Assembly (NCBI GenBank): GCA_051647685.1
Contig: JBOFEG010000002.1
Coordinates: 1 to 40,665, forward strand
Direction of reading: 5' to 3'
Source of the DNA: CALTSX01 sp051647685
GTDB lineage: Bacteria > Chlamydiota > Chlamydiia > Chlamydiales > CALTSX01
DNA length: 40,665 bases
Part shown: one piece after another, positions 8,851 to 17,488 of the stretch
Layout of the letters: every line of letters begins with the position of its first letter
Numbering within the stretch: position 1 is the first letter of the stretch
Translations under genes and position numbers: made by a program
Notes under the pieces: model-generated
What the model was told of the DNA's origin: nothing
Databases searched by the model: none
Seen by the model: only the letters and a program-made list of their open reading frames with translations

Positions 8851-9243
8851 ATGAATATAGATCCTACTGCAACGAATATTATAGGCCTTGGCAATGATGT
8901 TATAGAAGTCAAGCGAATCGAACAAGCAATCAATAAGTATAAAAATAAATTTTTGCATCGATTATTTACTAATAAAGAAATTGAGAAGTCATATACGTTT
9001 AAAGATCCAACCCTTTATTTTGCGGGTAGATTTGCTGCAAAAGAGGCAATTGCAAAAGCACTTGGTGTCGGTTTCGGAAAATCCCTATCCTGGTTAGATA
9101 TCGAAATTCTTAACTCTCCTAGTGGACAACCTATTGTAGAATTATCAAAAGCCTCTGCGCGGCATTTTAAATCTCCAAATATCCTTATTTCTATTAGTCA
9201 CACTAAGCTAGTAGCCACAGCTGTTGCTATCCGAATACAATAA
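8851..9243 (+). CDS. acpS: holo-[acyl-carrier-protein] synthase
   Basis: Transfers 4'-phosphopantetheine from CoA to acyl carrier protein, activating fatty acid synthesis. The 130-residue length is typical of the trimeric AcpS type. Conserved elements are IGLGNDVIEVKRI with the metal-binding D16, FAGRFAAKEAIAKALGVG with the catalytic Glu, and the C-terminal SISHTKLVATAVA. It is followed by a tRNA-Cys gene with its own promoter. Confidence 0.94.
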   Translation: MNIDPTATNIIGLGNDVIEVKRIEQAINKYKNKFLHRLFTNKEIEKSYTFKDPTLYFAGRFAAKEAIAKALGVGFGKSLSWLDIEILNSPSGQPIVELSKASARHFKSPNILISISHTKLVATAVAIRIQ

Positions 9244-9266
9244 AATATAATATTGCAGGCCCTTCG

Positions 9267-9295
9267 TTGACCCAATTATACATATTATATATAAT
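9267..9295 (+). promoter_or_regulatory. strong sigma70-type promoter for tRNA-Cys
   Basis: A -35 TTGACC (9267-9272) is followed by a 17-base spacer and a perfect -10 TATAAT (9290-9295), about 11 bases before the mature tRNA 5' end. It probably also drives rsmI, since no separate promoter fits in the 33-base gap. Confidence 0.8.
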
Positions 9296-9306
9296 TGCTA
9301 GCCGTT

Positions 9307-9377
9307 GGTGGTATGGCCGAATGGCTAGGCAAAGGTCTGCAAAATCTTCTATCTCAGTTCAATTCTGAGTGCCACCT
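9307..9377 (+). tRNA. tRNA-Cys (GCA)
   Basis: A 71-base cloverleaf. The acceptor GGTGGTA pairs with TGCCACC, the anticodon loop is CTGCAAA, and the T-arm has TTCAATT. The discriminator is U73, the identity base for tRNA-Cys. CCA is not encoded. Confidence 0.93.
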
Positions 9378-9410
9378 TTTATCTTTCTATACACTTTAAG
9401 GAATATTTCA

Positions 9411-10085
9411 TTGTTATATCTCGTTGCCACGCCAATCGGCAATATTTCAGATATCACTCTGCGAGCTATTGAAGTTCTTCGAGAAGTTGATTATATTCTC
9501 TGTGAAGATAGTAGGAGAGCCTGTAAATTACTACAGCGCTACGAAATAAAAAATAGACTAGTTCCTTTCCATAGATTCAATGAAAAATCCCGGGAAAGTA
9601 TAATCCTTCAAGATTTATCAGTTGGTAAAAGTATTGCTCTATTATCAGATGCTGGCATGCCAACAATTTCTGATCCGGGAAGTAAACTGATATCTGCTTG
9701 TAATAAATTAGATATTGCAGTCACAACCCTGCCAGGTCCTTCTGCTCCATTAACAGCTCTTAGCTTATCAGGTCTTGCAACCGATCGATTTCAATTTCTA
9801 GGATTTTTGCCGAGACAAAGCGGAAAGAGGCAACGCCTATTTAACGAACTTCTATTATATCCAGGCGTATCGATTTGTTTTGAATCGCCCCATCGCCTTC
9901 TCAAAACGCTACAAGATATAGAGATAACGAGTCCGGAGCACCTTATCTATGTAGCGAGAGAACTGACCAAAAAATTTGAAGAAATGAAGTGGGGAAAACC
10001 AAAAGAATTAATGGATTATTTTGGGAAAAAGGGCGTTAAAGGAGAGATTACACTTCTTATCCCAGGTCATGGTATTGCAGTTTAA
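9411..10085 (+). CDS. rsmI: 16S rRNA 2'-O-ribose C1402 methyltransferase
   Basis: SAM-dependent methyltransferase of the tetrapyrrole-methylase fold that modifies C1402 in the ribosomal P site. The N-terminus LYLVATPIGNISDITLRAIE, the CEDSRRA motif, LLSDAGMPTISDPG and GPSAPLTALSLSGL are classic RsmI signatures. The TTG at 9411 is the likely start: it is preceded by AAGGA at good spacing and gives the canonical N-terminus. The longer frame from the GTG at 9369 begins inside tRNA-Cys. At 224 residues it is shorter than the roughly 280 of E. coli RsmI and lacks the C-terminal extension. It overlaps the next convergent gene by four bases. Confidence 0.92.
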   Translation: MLYLVATPIGNISDITLRAIEVLREVDYILCEDSRRACKLLQRYEIKNRLVPFHRFNEKSRESIILQDLSVGKSIALLSDAGMPTISDPGSKLISACNKLDIAVTTLPGPSAPLTALSLSGLATDRFQFLGFLPRQSGKRQRLFNELLLYPGVSICFESPHRLLKTLQDIEITSPEHLIYVARELTKKFEEMKWGKPKELMDYFGKKGVKGEITLLIPGHGIAV

Positions 10086-10426
10086 TTTTCGATTGTATCT
10101 AAGAATGCATCTATGTCTTTCTTAAAGTCTTTGAATCTTTTCCGGTTCACCTGAATGTGCGTATGCCCACTGTCTATTCCTTTACTCAATTGAACAAATT
10201 TTTTCTCCATTACGATCGATTTCTTTTCTAAAGAAGTATCTTTGCTTAACGCTATAATAGCCTTCATAAAACCATTCATTTGGAGAAGAAGATCCCTCAA
10301 TTTTCCCATAGTATGTGTTTCTTTTTCTTGAGCCATATAGTAGGTAGCTTCGAGATCCGTATTCAAGCTAGATAAACGTTGTGTGTTCTGTATGAGCTCC
10401 TGTTGATTTAAATTTGCATTTTTCAT
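10082..10426 (-). CDS. hypothetical protein, predicted alpha-helical
   Basis: A 114-residue protein with no signal peptide or membrane segment. It is rich in Lys, Gln and Glu with heptad-like spacing (NQQELIQNTQRLSSLNTDLE, then KLRDLLLQMNGFMKAI), suggesting a helical or coiled-coil structure. I do not recognise the family. It is convergent with rsmI, overlapping by four bases. Upstream is a very AT-rich stretch (10427-10578) that separates it from the next, divergent gene. Small helical proteins of this kind can be secretion chaperones, but nothing specific supports that here. Confidence 0.6.
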   Translation of the reverse strand: MKNANLNQQELIQNTQRLSSLNTDLEATYYMAQEKETHTMGKLRDLLLQMNGFMKAIIALSKDTSLEKKSIVMEKKFVQLSKGIDSGHTHIQVNRKRFKDFKKDIDAFLDTIEN

Positions 10427-10578
10427 AAATTTTCCATCAATTACACTGCATGATGCTCATCGCTATTATATTATTATATATAATAAATAAATTATTATAT
10501 GTTAATATAATTTCGGTGAATTAGTTTTAAATTAATTATCTAATTTAGTTAGAATAATTAAATTAGTAAGGGAGGAAA

Positions 10579-10926
10579 ATGACTCACTCTATTATAACTT
10601 CAGCAGAAAAAAAATTTGTATATATTTCAAATAAAGTAGAAATTGTAGCAAAACAAGCTCTAATTCTCTTAGCTGAAACAATATCCAAATTGGTTTTTAG
10701 AATTCAATTTTTCTTGACTGAGCATCCACGACAAGAAAAAAAGTTAATAAATCAAGTCTCTAATGCATTAGGCCAGACCTACATCTGGAATTGGACCAGA
10801 GAAAATGATTTAAGAAACTTAGGATTAAGGCTAATTGATGACTTCTATTTCTGTGTAAGCAATCAAGGTAATGTTTCTAAAGCCTTTAGAGGAACTTGGG
10901 AAATATTAAAAATTAAGATTGACTAA
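10579..10926 (+). CDS. hypothetical protein
   Basis: A 115-residue protein preceded by a strong Shine-Dalgarno (GGGAGGA at 10570-10576). Residues 20-50 are hydrophobic but amphipathic (KQALILLAETISKLVFRIQFF), followed by a polar part with many aromatic residues (YIWNWTREN, DDFYFCVSN). I do not recognise a family. It stands alone between a divergent small gene and a convergent sugar transporter. Confidence 0.55.
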   Translation: MTHSIITSAEKKFVYISNKVEIVAKQALILLAETISKLVFRIQFFLTEHPRQEKKLINQVSNALGQTYIWNWTRENDLRNLGLRLIDDFYFCVSNQGNVSKAFRGTWEILKIKID

Positions 10927-10978
10927 CCACTCACGTCTATTCTTGGCATATTGTGAAGAAAATTAGCTGTGAATATTT

Positions 10979-12229
10979 TTATAATGAATTAACATTGAGT
11001 TCTTTAGATATCTCTACTAAAGATTTTCCTTTAGTTTCTGGAACTCTTTTAAAGACAAATAGAAGCGCAAATAAGGCTATAAATCCATAGAGTAAAAATG
11101 CACCACTTGGGGTTAGCATATACATGATTGGGAGAAAAGTAAGAGAGACGATATAGTTGGAAAGCCAATTGGCAAAAGTTGCTATACTCATTGCTTGCCC
11201 TCGAATTCGAATTGGATAAATTTCGGAAATAAGGAGCCAAGTAATAGGTCCCATACCGATAGCAAATGCTACAATATAAATAATTAAACTCGCAAAAGTG
11301 ATCGATTTTACCATCATTCCATTGCTATATAATCCAATGCCAATAGTAAATAAACTCAACATCATAAAGAAAACACTGGTAACAAGCAATTTTCTCCTTC
11401 CAATTTGATCGATTAGCCATAGTGAAATTATAGTTGCAATTACATTAATCACACTAAGAAATAGAGCAGTAGATATCGCATAACCAGTCTCTGTATTGCC
11501 AATCGCCTGCAGAATAGTGGGAGCAAAATAAATAACAATATTAATCCCTGTGAATTGTTGTAATGCGCTGAGTATAACTCCAAATCCGAGAATTCTTCGC
11601 AGTCTTTTTCTGAAAAACAATAATTTCCATATATTTTTGCCGGATTTCATCTTTTGCCTATAAGCTGTACTCTCTGGAATAAACGTAAGCCCTATTAAGT
11701 AGGTTACAGCAATTCCGATAGAGACAAAAAATATGATATGCCAGTCTCTGTAGACGAAAAGCCAATTTAATAGGTAAGCAAGTACAATTCCCATAGTAAT
11801 AGCAAGTTGGTTAACGCTAACATACGCCCCTCTATATTTGGATGGAGCAATTTCTGCTAAATACATAGGAACTACCATAGAAACAATTCCGACGCCAAGT
11901 CCTTGTATAAATCTACCGAAAACAAATAAATGGAAAGTACCGGCAAACAAAAGAATTATTCCACCAATAATAAAGATTATTGCAGAGCACTGCTGAGCTC
12001 CTTTTCTTCCGAATCGATCTGCCAGAATTCCACTCGATGAAGAACCAACCAAAGCGCCAAGTAAAATGCTACTTGCAAAGATACCTTGCTGCCATTGGGT
12101 TAGATAAAAAATTCTTGTCACAGACAAAAGAACCCCAGCAATGATTGCTGTATTAAATCCAAATTGTAATCCACCAAGTGACGCTACAATTACATGAAAC
12201 AGAGATAAATATTTGATTTGGGTTTGCAT
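10979..12229 (-). CDS. sugar porter family MFS transporter
   Basis: A 12-helix major facilitator of the sugar porter family (XylE, GalP and GLUT relatives), probably importing a monosaccharide across the inner membrane. Signatures in order are GGLQFGFNTAIIAGV, DRFGRK between helices 2 and 3, GRFIQGLGVGIVSMVVPMYL, PESTAYR after helix 6, QQFTGINIVIYFAPTI in helix 7, DQIGRRK between helices 8 and 9, and PETKGKSL at the end. The length (416 residues) is slightly short for the family. The substrate cannot be decided. Such carriers fit an intracellular bacterium that takes hexoses from its host. Confidence 0.9.
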   Translation of the reverse strand: MQTQIKYLSLFHVIVASLGGLQFGFNTAIIAGVLLSVTRIFYLTQWQQGIFASSILLGALVGSSSSGILADRFGRKGAQQCSAIIFIIGGIILLFAGTFHLFVFGRFIQGLGVGIVSMVVPMYLAEIAPSKYRGAYVSVNQLAITMGIVLAYLLNWLFVYRDWHIIFFVSIGIAVTYLIGLTFIPESTAYRQKMKSGKNIWKLLFFRKRLRRILGFGVILSALQQFTGINIVIYFAPTILQAIGNTETGYAISTALFLSVINVIATIISLWLIDQIGRRKLLVTSVFFMMLSLFTIGIGLYSNGMMVKSITFASLIIYIVAFAIGMGPITWLLISEIYPIRIRGQAMSIATFANWLSNYIVSLTFLPIMYMLTPSGAFLLYGFIALFALLFVFKRVPETKGKSLVEISKELNVNSL

Positions 12230-12329
12230 ACTTGTTGCTACGGATTGATATTACTTCGTTTATTTTAAAGAAAAAAATTAAAATAGCAAGTTATCAGAGA
12301 TTTAACTTGTGTTGTGAGAAATATCCTAG

Positions 12330-12358
12330 TTGTTTTTATTCATAATTTTCCCTATTTT
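12330..12358 (+). promoter_or_regulatory. possible promoter for the groEL paralog
   Basis: TTGTTT (12330-12335), a 17-base spacer and TATTTT (12353-12358) form a plausible but imperfect sigma70-type promoter. I see no CIRCE-type inverted repeat in 12230-12393, which suggests this paralog is not under HrcA control. Confidence 0.4.
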
Positions 12359-12393
12359 AGCTTTTTAAATTAAGCAATAATAGGAGAACTGTG

Positions 12394-13980
12394 ATGACCG
12401 ATATGCCAAAAGAAATACTTTTTGATCATGAAGCGAGAGAGAAATTAAAAATCGGCATAGGTAGACTCGCACAAGCAGTAGAATCAACCCTTGGTCCACA
12501 GGGTAGGAATATTGGGATTGATGAGTGCCATGGCAATGCTAAAATTACCAATGATGGTTGGAGTATAGTTCAAGCTCTGGAATTTAAAGACCAGTATGAG
12601 GATATGGGTGTCTCTTTGGGTAAGGAACTAACTGGCAATATTAAAGATAAATGTGGAGATGGAACAACAACTGCTATTATTCTATTTAATACACTTGTAG
12701 AAAAAGGAATTAAAAATATCGCTGCGGGCTCTAGTCCTATTCATTTAAAAAAAGGAATAGAAAAAGCAGTAGAATCAGTTATACGAGAAATTGAAGCCCG
12801 CTCTATCCCCGTTAAAGATGCGAAAGAAACAGAAAATATCGCTACTGTTTCTGCATCGGGCAATAGAGAAGTAGGACAAATTATTGCAAAAGCCTTTCAA
12901 CAAGCGAGCGTCATTACTATTGAGGAGGGAAAAGGAATTACTACTTCTATAGAAGCTGTTAAAGGAATGCAATTCAATCGTGGATACGTAAGCCCTTATT
13001 TCTGCACAGACCTAGAGAAACGCGTTGTTATTTTAGAAGCTCCTAAAATTTTAATTACAGATAAGAAAATCTCTTCTATTCAAGATATCCTGCCCATTCT
13101 ACAAACTATAGCCGTATCGGGAGAGAGTTTATTGATTATTGCAGAAGATATTGAAGGAGATGCACTCTCTACTTTGGCAATTAATAAACTAAAGGGAACT
13201 TTAAAAATTTGTGCAGTTAAAGCTCCTGCATTTGGCGATAATAGAAAGGCCATTTTGGAAGATATAGCCGCACTTACCGGAGCAACAGTACTAACTGATT
13301 CTCTTGGTATTCAATGTAAAGATGCATCCCCCGAATATTTAGGAAGTGCGGAAAAAGTAGAAGTAACAAAAGATGATACATCTATTATCGATGGGAAAGG
13401 AAAAAAATCAGCTATCGACTTTCGCTTGTCTCAGATAAAACATGAAATGCAAGAAACTACAAATCCTTATGAAATAGAAAAGTTGCAAGAGCGCCAAGGA
13501 AAATTATCCGGTGGCATAGCTTTAATTCGAGTAGGCGCATCCACTGAACTTGAAATGAAACAAAAAAAACAAATCTTTACAGACAGCTTACATTCTACAA
13601 GAGCAGCCCAAGAGGAAGGCATCGTTCCAGGCGGTGGCATAGCACTTCTTCGAGCATCGAGTGTCATTGGAAGTCTGGATTTATCTTCTGAAGAAAAAAT
13701 AGGTGCTGATATTGTACAAGCAGCGTGCCTTGCACCTGTAAAACAAATTATTGCAAATTCGGGTTTAGATCCTTCTTTGATCATAGATTCTCTTATGGGA
13801 AAAGAATATAATTATGGATTTAATGCATTGACTGGTGAAACAGAAGATCTGTGGCATAGTGGCGTCATTGATCCAGCAAAAATAATAAAGACTGGCTTAC
13901 AACTCGCAGGATCTATGGCGTCCCTTGTTTTACTATCAGATGCTTTAGTTGGTGATTCTAACAACCATTCTGTTGACTAA
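12394..13980 (+). CDS. GroEL-like chaperonin paralog (no GroES partner here)
   Basis: A 528-residue chaperonin of the HSP60 family. Nucleotide-site elements are kept: LGPQGRN, ITNDG, the catalytic-loop GDGTTTA, and the Asp in TDSLHSTRAA followed by EEGIVPGGGIALL. The sequence is clearly divergent from canonical GroEL (IDECHGNAKI in place of the usual IDKSFGAPTI), and the C-terminus ends GDSNNHSVD without the Gly-Gly-Met tail. No groES lies next to it. Chlamydiae typically have one groESL pair plus extra GroEL paralogs, and this fits one of the extras. AGGAG at 12382-12386 supports the ATG at 12394 over the GTG one codon upstream. The next gene starts 10 bases after the stop. Confidence 0.9.
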   Translation: MTDMPKEILFDHEAREKLKIGIGRLAQAVESTLGPQGRNIGIDECHGNAKITNDGWSIVQALEFKDQYEDMGVSLGKELTGNIKDKCGDGTTTAIILFNTLVEKGIKNIAAGSSPIHLKKGIEKAVESVIREIEARSIPVKDAKETENIATVSASGNREVGQIIAKAFQQASVITIEEGKGITTSIEAVKGMQFNRGYVSPYFCTDLEKRVVILEAPKILITDKKISSIQDILPILQTIAVSGESLLIIAEDIEGDALSTLAINKLKGTLKICAVKAPAFGDNRKAILEDIAALTGATVLTDSLGIQCKDASPEYLGSAEKVEVTKDDTSIIDGKGKKSAIDFRLSQIKHEMQETTNPYEIEKLQERQGKLSGGIALIRVGASTELEMKQKKQIFTDSLHSTRAAQEEGIVPGGGIALLRASSVIGSLDLSSEEKIGADIVQAACLAPVKQIIANSGLDPSLIIDSLMGKEYNYGFNALTGETEDLWHSGVIDPAKIIKTGLQLAGSMASLVLLSDALVGDSNNHSVD

Positions 13981-13990
13981 TGGAAGCCGG

Positions 13991-14920
13991 ATGAAAACCG
14001 GGAAAGTTGCTATTATCTGCGCAAATGGGATTGGCGATGGCCTCATTATGATGGTTGTTGCTGCTCATTTACAAAAGCAGTTTGAAATCACTATTCTTCA
14101 CGATAAGTATGTTGCTTTGTCTAAATTATTTCCAAAACTATACCATTGGAGCCGCTATAATCAAGAGAGTATGATTTCATTCCATCTTATTATTATGCAA
14201 TATGATGGAAGTCAAGCTGCTCACGAGATATTACATTTACGCAAGAGAAAAAACTTTCCTCAAGTTATTATATTTTTTCCCTATAAACATCCTAAAAGTC
14301 AAAGTAGTGATTTAGTATTGGATCGTTCTAGGACAATGGTAGATAATATAACGAGTTTTATGGAGCAGAAATTTCGACTAACCTTCTACTCAGATCTATC
14401 CAAAAATAGTCTTCTTATTCCTAAAGGAAAATATAGAAAAAATTCTCATAGAGTTATAATACATCCAACCAGTGCAAATCCCCGTAAAAACTGGACTCCT
14501 ATACAATTTGTTATACTGGCAAAGAAATTGCGTACATTTGGTTATTTTCCCGTATTCATTGTATCTCCAAGTGAAAATTCTCAGTGGAAATCTTTTCTAC
14601 CATCGCATCTTCCACTACAATCTTTTGCAGATCTATCAGAGGTGAGCTCTTACTTATATGAGAGTGGATCCTTTATTGGGAATGATTCTGGACTCGGCCA
14701 TTTGGCATCCAATTTGCAAATTCCGACACTAACGATTTTCAGCAAGAAATCTCTATCTCCCCTGTGGAATCCGGGATTTGGAATCCATAAAGTATTATTG
14801 CCATATAGAATTCCCAACTGGAAAGGGCTATCTCTCTATTTCCGAGAATGGTTTTGGCCAATTAGTATACCTACTAAAAAAGTAATGAATGAATTTTTTT
14901 TATTAATGCAACAACTATAA
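13991..14920 (+). CDS. glycosyltransferase family 9 (heptosyltransferase-like), copy 1
   Basis: A 309-residue GT-B fold protein of the heptosyltransferase family, which usually adds ADP-heptose or a similar sugar to the LPS core. The N-terminal GIGDGLIMM matches the family G-x-GD motif. The C-terminal half has IHPTSANPRKNWTPIQF and the hallmark FIGNDSGLGHLASNLQIP. It probably sits in a transcription unit with the groEL paralog upstream (10 bases) and a second copy downstream (18 bases). The ATG at 13991 was chosen over an upstream frame that overlaps groEL. The acceptor is unknown. Confidence 0.85.
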   Translation: MKTGKVAIICANGIGDGLIMMVVAAHLQKQFEITILHDKYVALSKLFPKLYHWSRYNQESMISFHLIIMQYDGSQAAHEILHLRKRKNFPQVIIFFPYKHPKSQSSDLVLDRSRTMVDNITSFMEQKFRLTFYSDLSKNSLLIPKGKYRKNSHRVIIHPTSANPRKNWTPIQFVILAKKLRTFGYFPVFIVSPSENSQWKSFLPSHLPLQSFADLSEVSSYLYESGSFIGNDSGLGHLASNLQIPTLTIFSKKSLSPLWNPGFGIHKVLLPYRIPNWKGLSLYFREWFWPISIPTKKVMNEFFLLMQQL

Positions 14921-14938
14921 TGTATTTAAGAATGTCTT

Positions 14939-15892
14939 ATGAAAACCACTAAAAGCGCTGCTGTAATTAGTTCCCCCGGAATCGGTGATGGAGTAATGAT
15001 GATGGTAGCATCACATTTATTATCCCATCAGGGGTATGAAGTCACCACTTTTCACAATGGTTTGCAACAAATTAGTGATTGGTTTCCTTCGCATCGATTT
15101 TCTGCTCTTCCTAAACTGTCTCAATTGGAATCTATTTTTTCTTCGTTTGATTTGGTCATTCTACAATATGACCATCATCGATTAGAGACAAAATTTTTAA
15201 TTAAACTATATCAAGAAAAATTGATAAAAAATTTAAGTATCTTTTATCCATCGCATCAATCTGCAAAAAGAGAAAAGGTTACCCATTTAGATCAGGTTTT
15301 TTCTCCAAACCAATCTATGGTAGAAAATATTGCAGCTTCTATATCATCTCTTCTATCCATTCATCAAGCATCAAAAAATAATGGCTTGATTCCTCTCAAC
15401 TCACTAGAAAGAAATAAATATAAAAACAGAGTTATTATTAATCCTGTTAAATATCCGCCAACGGCTGCATGGTCTGCGAGTAAATTCATTCGAGTTGGAG
15501 AGAAACTGCAAAAACTTGGATGCACTGTCTCTTTTTGTGTACCGCTGCACTGTCGCTTTCAATGGGAACATGTTCTCGCAAAAGGTTTTTTACTTCCGGC
15601 ATTTCCGTCTATTCGAGAAGCCATATCCTATATTTTTGAATCCCATTTGTTTGTTGGCAATGATTCAGGACTTGGGCATATTGCTTCGAATTTACAAATT
15701 CCAACAGTTATTGTTTCTAACTGCTATAAACGCATGCGACTCTGGAAACCGGGATGGTTTCCAAGCAGAGTTCTTACTCCTGCAAAATGGATTTTCAATC
15801 CTAAGAAATATCGATATCGCGAAAGATATTGGGATCTCTTTGTTTCCACTAGACAAGTTGTCAATGCTTGTAAAGAATTTATTAATGTTTAG
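14939..15892 (+). CDS. glycosyltransferase family 9 (heptosyltransferase-like), copy 2
   Basis: A 317-residue paralog of the preceding gene with the same order of motifs: SSPGIGDGVMMMVASHL at the N-terminus, INPVKYPPTAAWSASKFIR in the middle, and FVGNDSGLGHIASNLQIPT near residue 240. Both copies end in a similar aromatic and basic tail (FREWFWPISIPTKK versus YRERYWDLFVSTRQ), so they arose by tandem duplication and have since diverged. They may transfer successive sugars to the same acceptor; this is inferred from the pairing. Confidence 0.85.
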   Translation: MKTTKSAAVISSPGIGDGVMMMVASHLLSHQGYEVTTFHNGLQQISDWFPSHRFSALPKLSQLESIFSSFDLVILQYDHHRLETKFLIKLYQEKLIKNLSIFYPSHQSAKREKVTHLDQVFSPNQSMVENIAASISSLLSIHQASKNNGLIPLNSLERNKYKNRVIINPVKYPPTAAWSASKFIRVGEKLQKLGCTVSFCVPLHCRFQWEHVLAKGFLLPAFPSIREAISYIFESHLFVGNDSGLGHIASNLQIPTVIVSNCYKRMRLWKPGWFPSRVLTPAKWIFNPKKYRYRERYWDLFVSTRQVVNACKEFINV

Positions 15893-15975
15893 TAATCAAT
15901 AAATAAAACCCATTTACAAAAAACAACATTTAATAATGTATTCTTCCGCATGTTATAAATTAATTAGGAATTAAT

Positions 15976-16592
15976 ATGAATAAATTATTTATTAATATGA
16001 TACTTGCATTGACTCCAGTGATGTCAACTATGGCATCTGACATGCCACAAGAAATTAAAAAAGCTGAATCTCTTACCCAACATATGGTTTATATCGGGAA
16101 TGGGATTGGTTTATCCTCTAATTTCAGTCCATCACTACTAAAGCATGTTTCACCGTTATCGCTACATTTGGGACATCGTATCCAAAGAGGTCATAATGGT
16201 TTTGATTATAGAATACAATTGTGGATTCCTTTTTCTGAACAGGCTTATATACAAGGTTCGATGGCATATCAATATTATTTTGCCCTGAACTTCCTTCTCA
16301 AACTTATGTTGGTTTAGGAGTTGCTACAGGGAAAACTGCTGAAACTGTTTTGTCTGTAATTCCACATATACGTATTGGAAGAGAGTTTTATAACGAAATG
16401 TTAAACGACAAGAAAGGATTTGTTGAACTTCAATTCAGACAAAATGAAATAACGCAGGAAGAAATGGATAACATGGTTAATTCTAGAATAGAAAGTAATA
16501 AAATAGAAAATAACAAACACAAATCGATGATTCCATTATATATTGTAAAATATATGCCAGACATCACTATATCTACTGGTTTAGCATTCTAA
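15976..16592 (+). pseudogene. small exported surface protein, broken by a one-base frameshift
   Basis: The frame from the ATG at 15976 encodes a signal peptide (MNKLFINMILALTPVMSTMA) and a beta-rich mature part but ends at 16317. Adding one T to the T4 run at 16278-16281 restores a continuous frame to 16592 (...YYFCPELPSQTYVGLGVATGK...). This aligns with the intact neighbour at 16831-17361, which has YYVCPNLCSQVYVGVGLAGGK. The repaired product would be about 205 residues ending LAF, a C-terminal aromatic as in outer-membrane barrels. It could be a young pseudogene, a slippage-controlled gene or a sequencing error. Confidence 0.75.
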
Positions 16593-16609
16593 TATTAAGT
16601 AGAAGCTCT

Positions 16610-16642
16610 AGGTAACTACTGTTTTAATATACGTAGTTACCT
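16610..16642 (+). terminator. rho-independent-like hairpin
   Basis: AGGTAACTAC (16610-16619) pairs perfectly with GTAGTTACCT (16633-16642) around a 13-base AT-rich loop. It lies 17 bases after the stop of the frameshifted exported-protein gene. The following CTCTTTC is only a weak U tract. Confidence 0.55.
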
Positions 16643-16830
16643 CTCTTTCATGCGCTTATAACACTCTCAACTAAATCTATTTTTTTGAGATACATCCGTC
16701 ATCTCCATTTCATAATAAATATTTTTAATAATCATAATTTTCAATATCAAAGAAAATTAGTAGAAAAAAAAACTTTTTGTTCTTAAACTGACTTAGTTTT
16801 TTATTCTTATTTTTAACAAAAGGTATTTAC

Positions 16831-17361
16831 ATGAGAAAGCTATTTATCGCTATCGCACTCACAATAACTCCATTTATATCGACTAATGCATCAGAAAACG
16901 ACCAAGTTATTAATAACCATTGCCCAGTTCGTCAACAATTTACCTACGTAGATTTTGGCGTAGGACCCTTTCCTGTCTTATTTCCCTCTGTTAAGCTTGG
17001 ATATCGCACACAAAACAACCATCATGGTGTTGATGTTGCTCTGCAAGGTACTTCCTTTTATCCTGCATTTTCCTATGTTAAAGGATCTGTGGCTTACCAA
17101 TACTATGTCTGCCCAAACCTCTGTTCACAAGTTTATGTAGGCGTTGGTCTTGCTGGAGGAAAAATATATTATGATTCTCCGTGCAAAGCTCTATTCTTTT
17201 TATCCCCAGAAGTAAGTATTGGAAAACAATCCGGTGATTCTTTTGTTCAATTAACAGTTAATAGTCCAATTTATCACGCAATGAAATTCCAACCAATTCT
17301 AGCAAATTATAGATCTATCTATACTCCATGTATTACTCTATCTTTTGGAAAACAATTATAA
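16831..17361 (+). CDS. small exported beta-rich protein (paralog of the frameshifted neighbour)
   Basis: A 176-residue protein with a signal peptide (MRKLFIAIALTITPFISTNA) and alternating polar/hydrophobic segments rich in Gly, Tyr and Phe (KLGYRTQNNHHGVDVALQ, SYVKGSVAYQYYVCP), consistent with a small outer-membrane barrel. Three or four cysteines could form disulfides. It shares gene order and sequence with 15976-16592, so the pair is a tandem duplication. I do not recognise a named family. A strong hairpin terminator follows 16 bases after the stop. Confidence 0.75.
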   Translation: MRKLFIAIALTITPFISTNASENDQVINNHCPVRQQFTYVDFGVGPFPVLFPSVKLGYRTQNNHHGVDVALQGTSFYPAFSYVKGSVAYQYYVCPNLCSQVYVGVGLAGGKIYYDSPCKALFFLSPEVSIGKQSGDSFVQLTVNSPIYHAMKFQPILANYRSIYTPCITLSFGKQL

Positions 17362-17377
17362 TTGCAATTCAATAATC

Positions 17378-17406
17378 AAGAGCAACTGCCTTCAGCAGTT
17401 GCTCTT
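17378..17406 (+). terminator. rho-independent terminator
   Basis: A perfect 12-base stem (AAGAGCAACTGC with GCAGTTGCTCTT) and five-base loop CTTCA are followed by ATTTT. It ends the exported-protein gene at 16831-17361 before the MFS gene. Confidence 0.9.
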
Positions 17407-17488
17407 ATTTTGCTCACTTCTTTGCTCATCAAATATCTTTTATAAAAACTTCTACTATTTTATATATCTAAAATAAAGAACGGATTCT

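Noticed and set aside
9369..9410. GTG start for rsmI inside tRNA-Cys
   Set aside because: It would begin within the tRNA acceptor stem; the TTG at 9411 has a good ribosome site and gives the canonical N-terminus.
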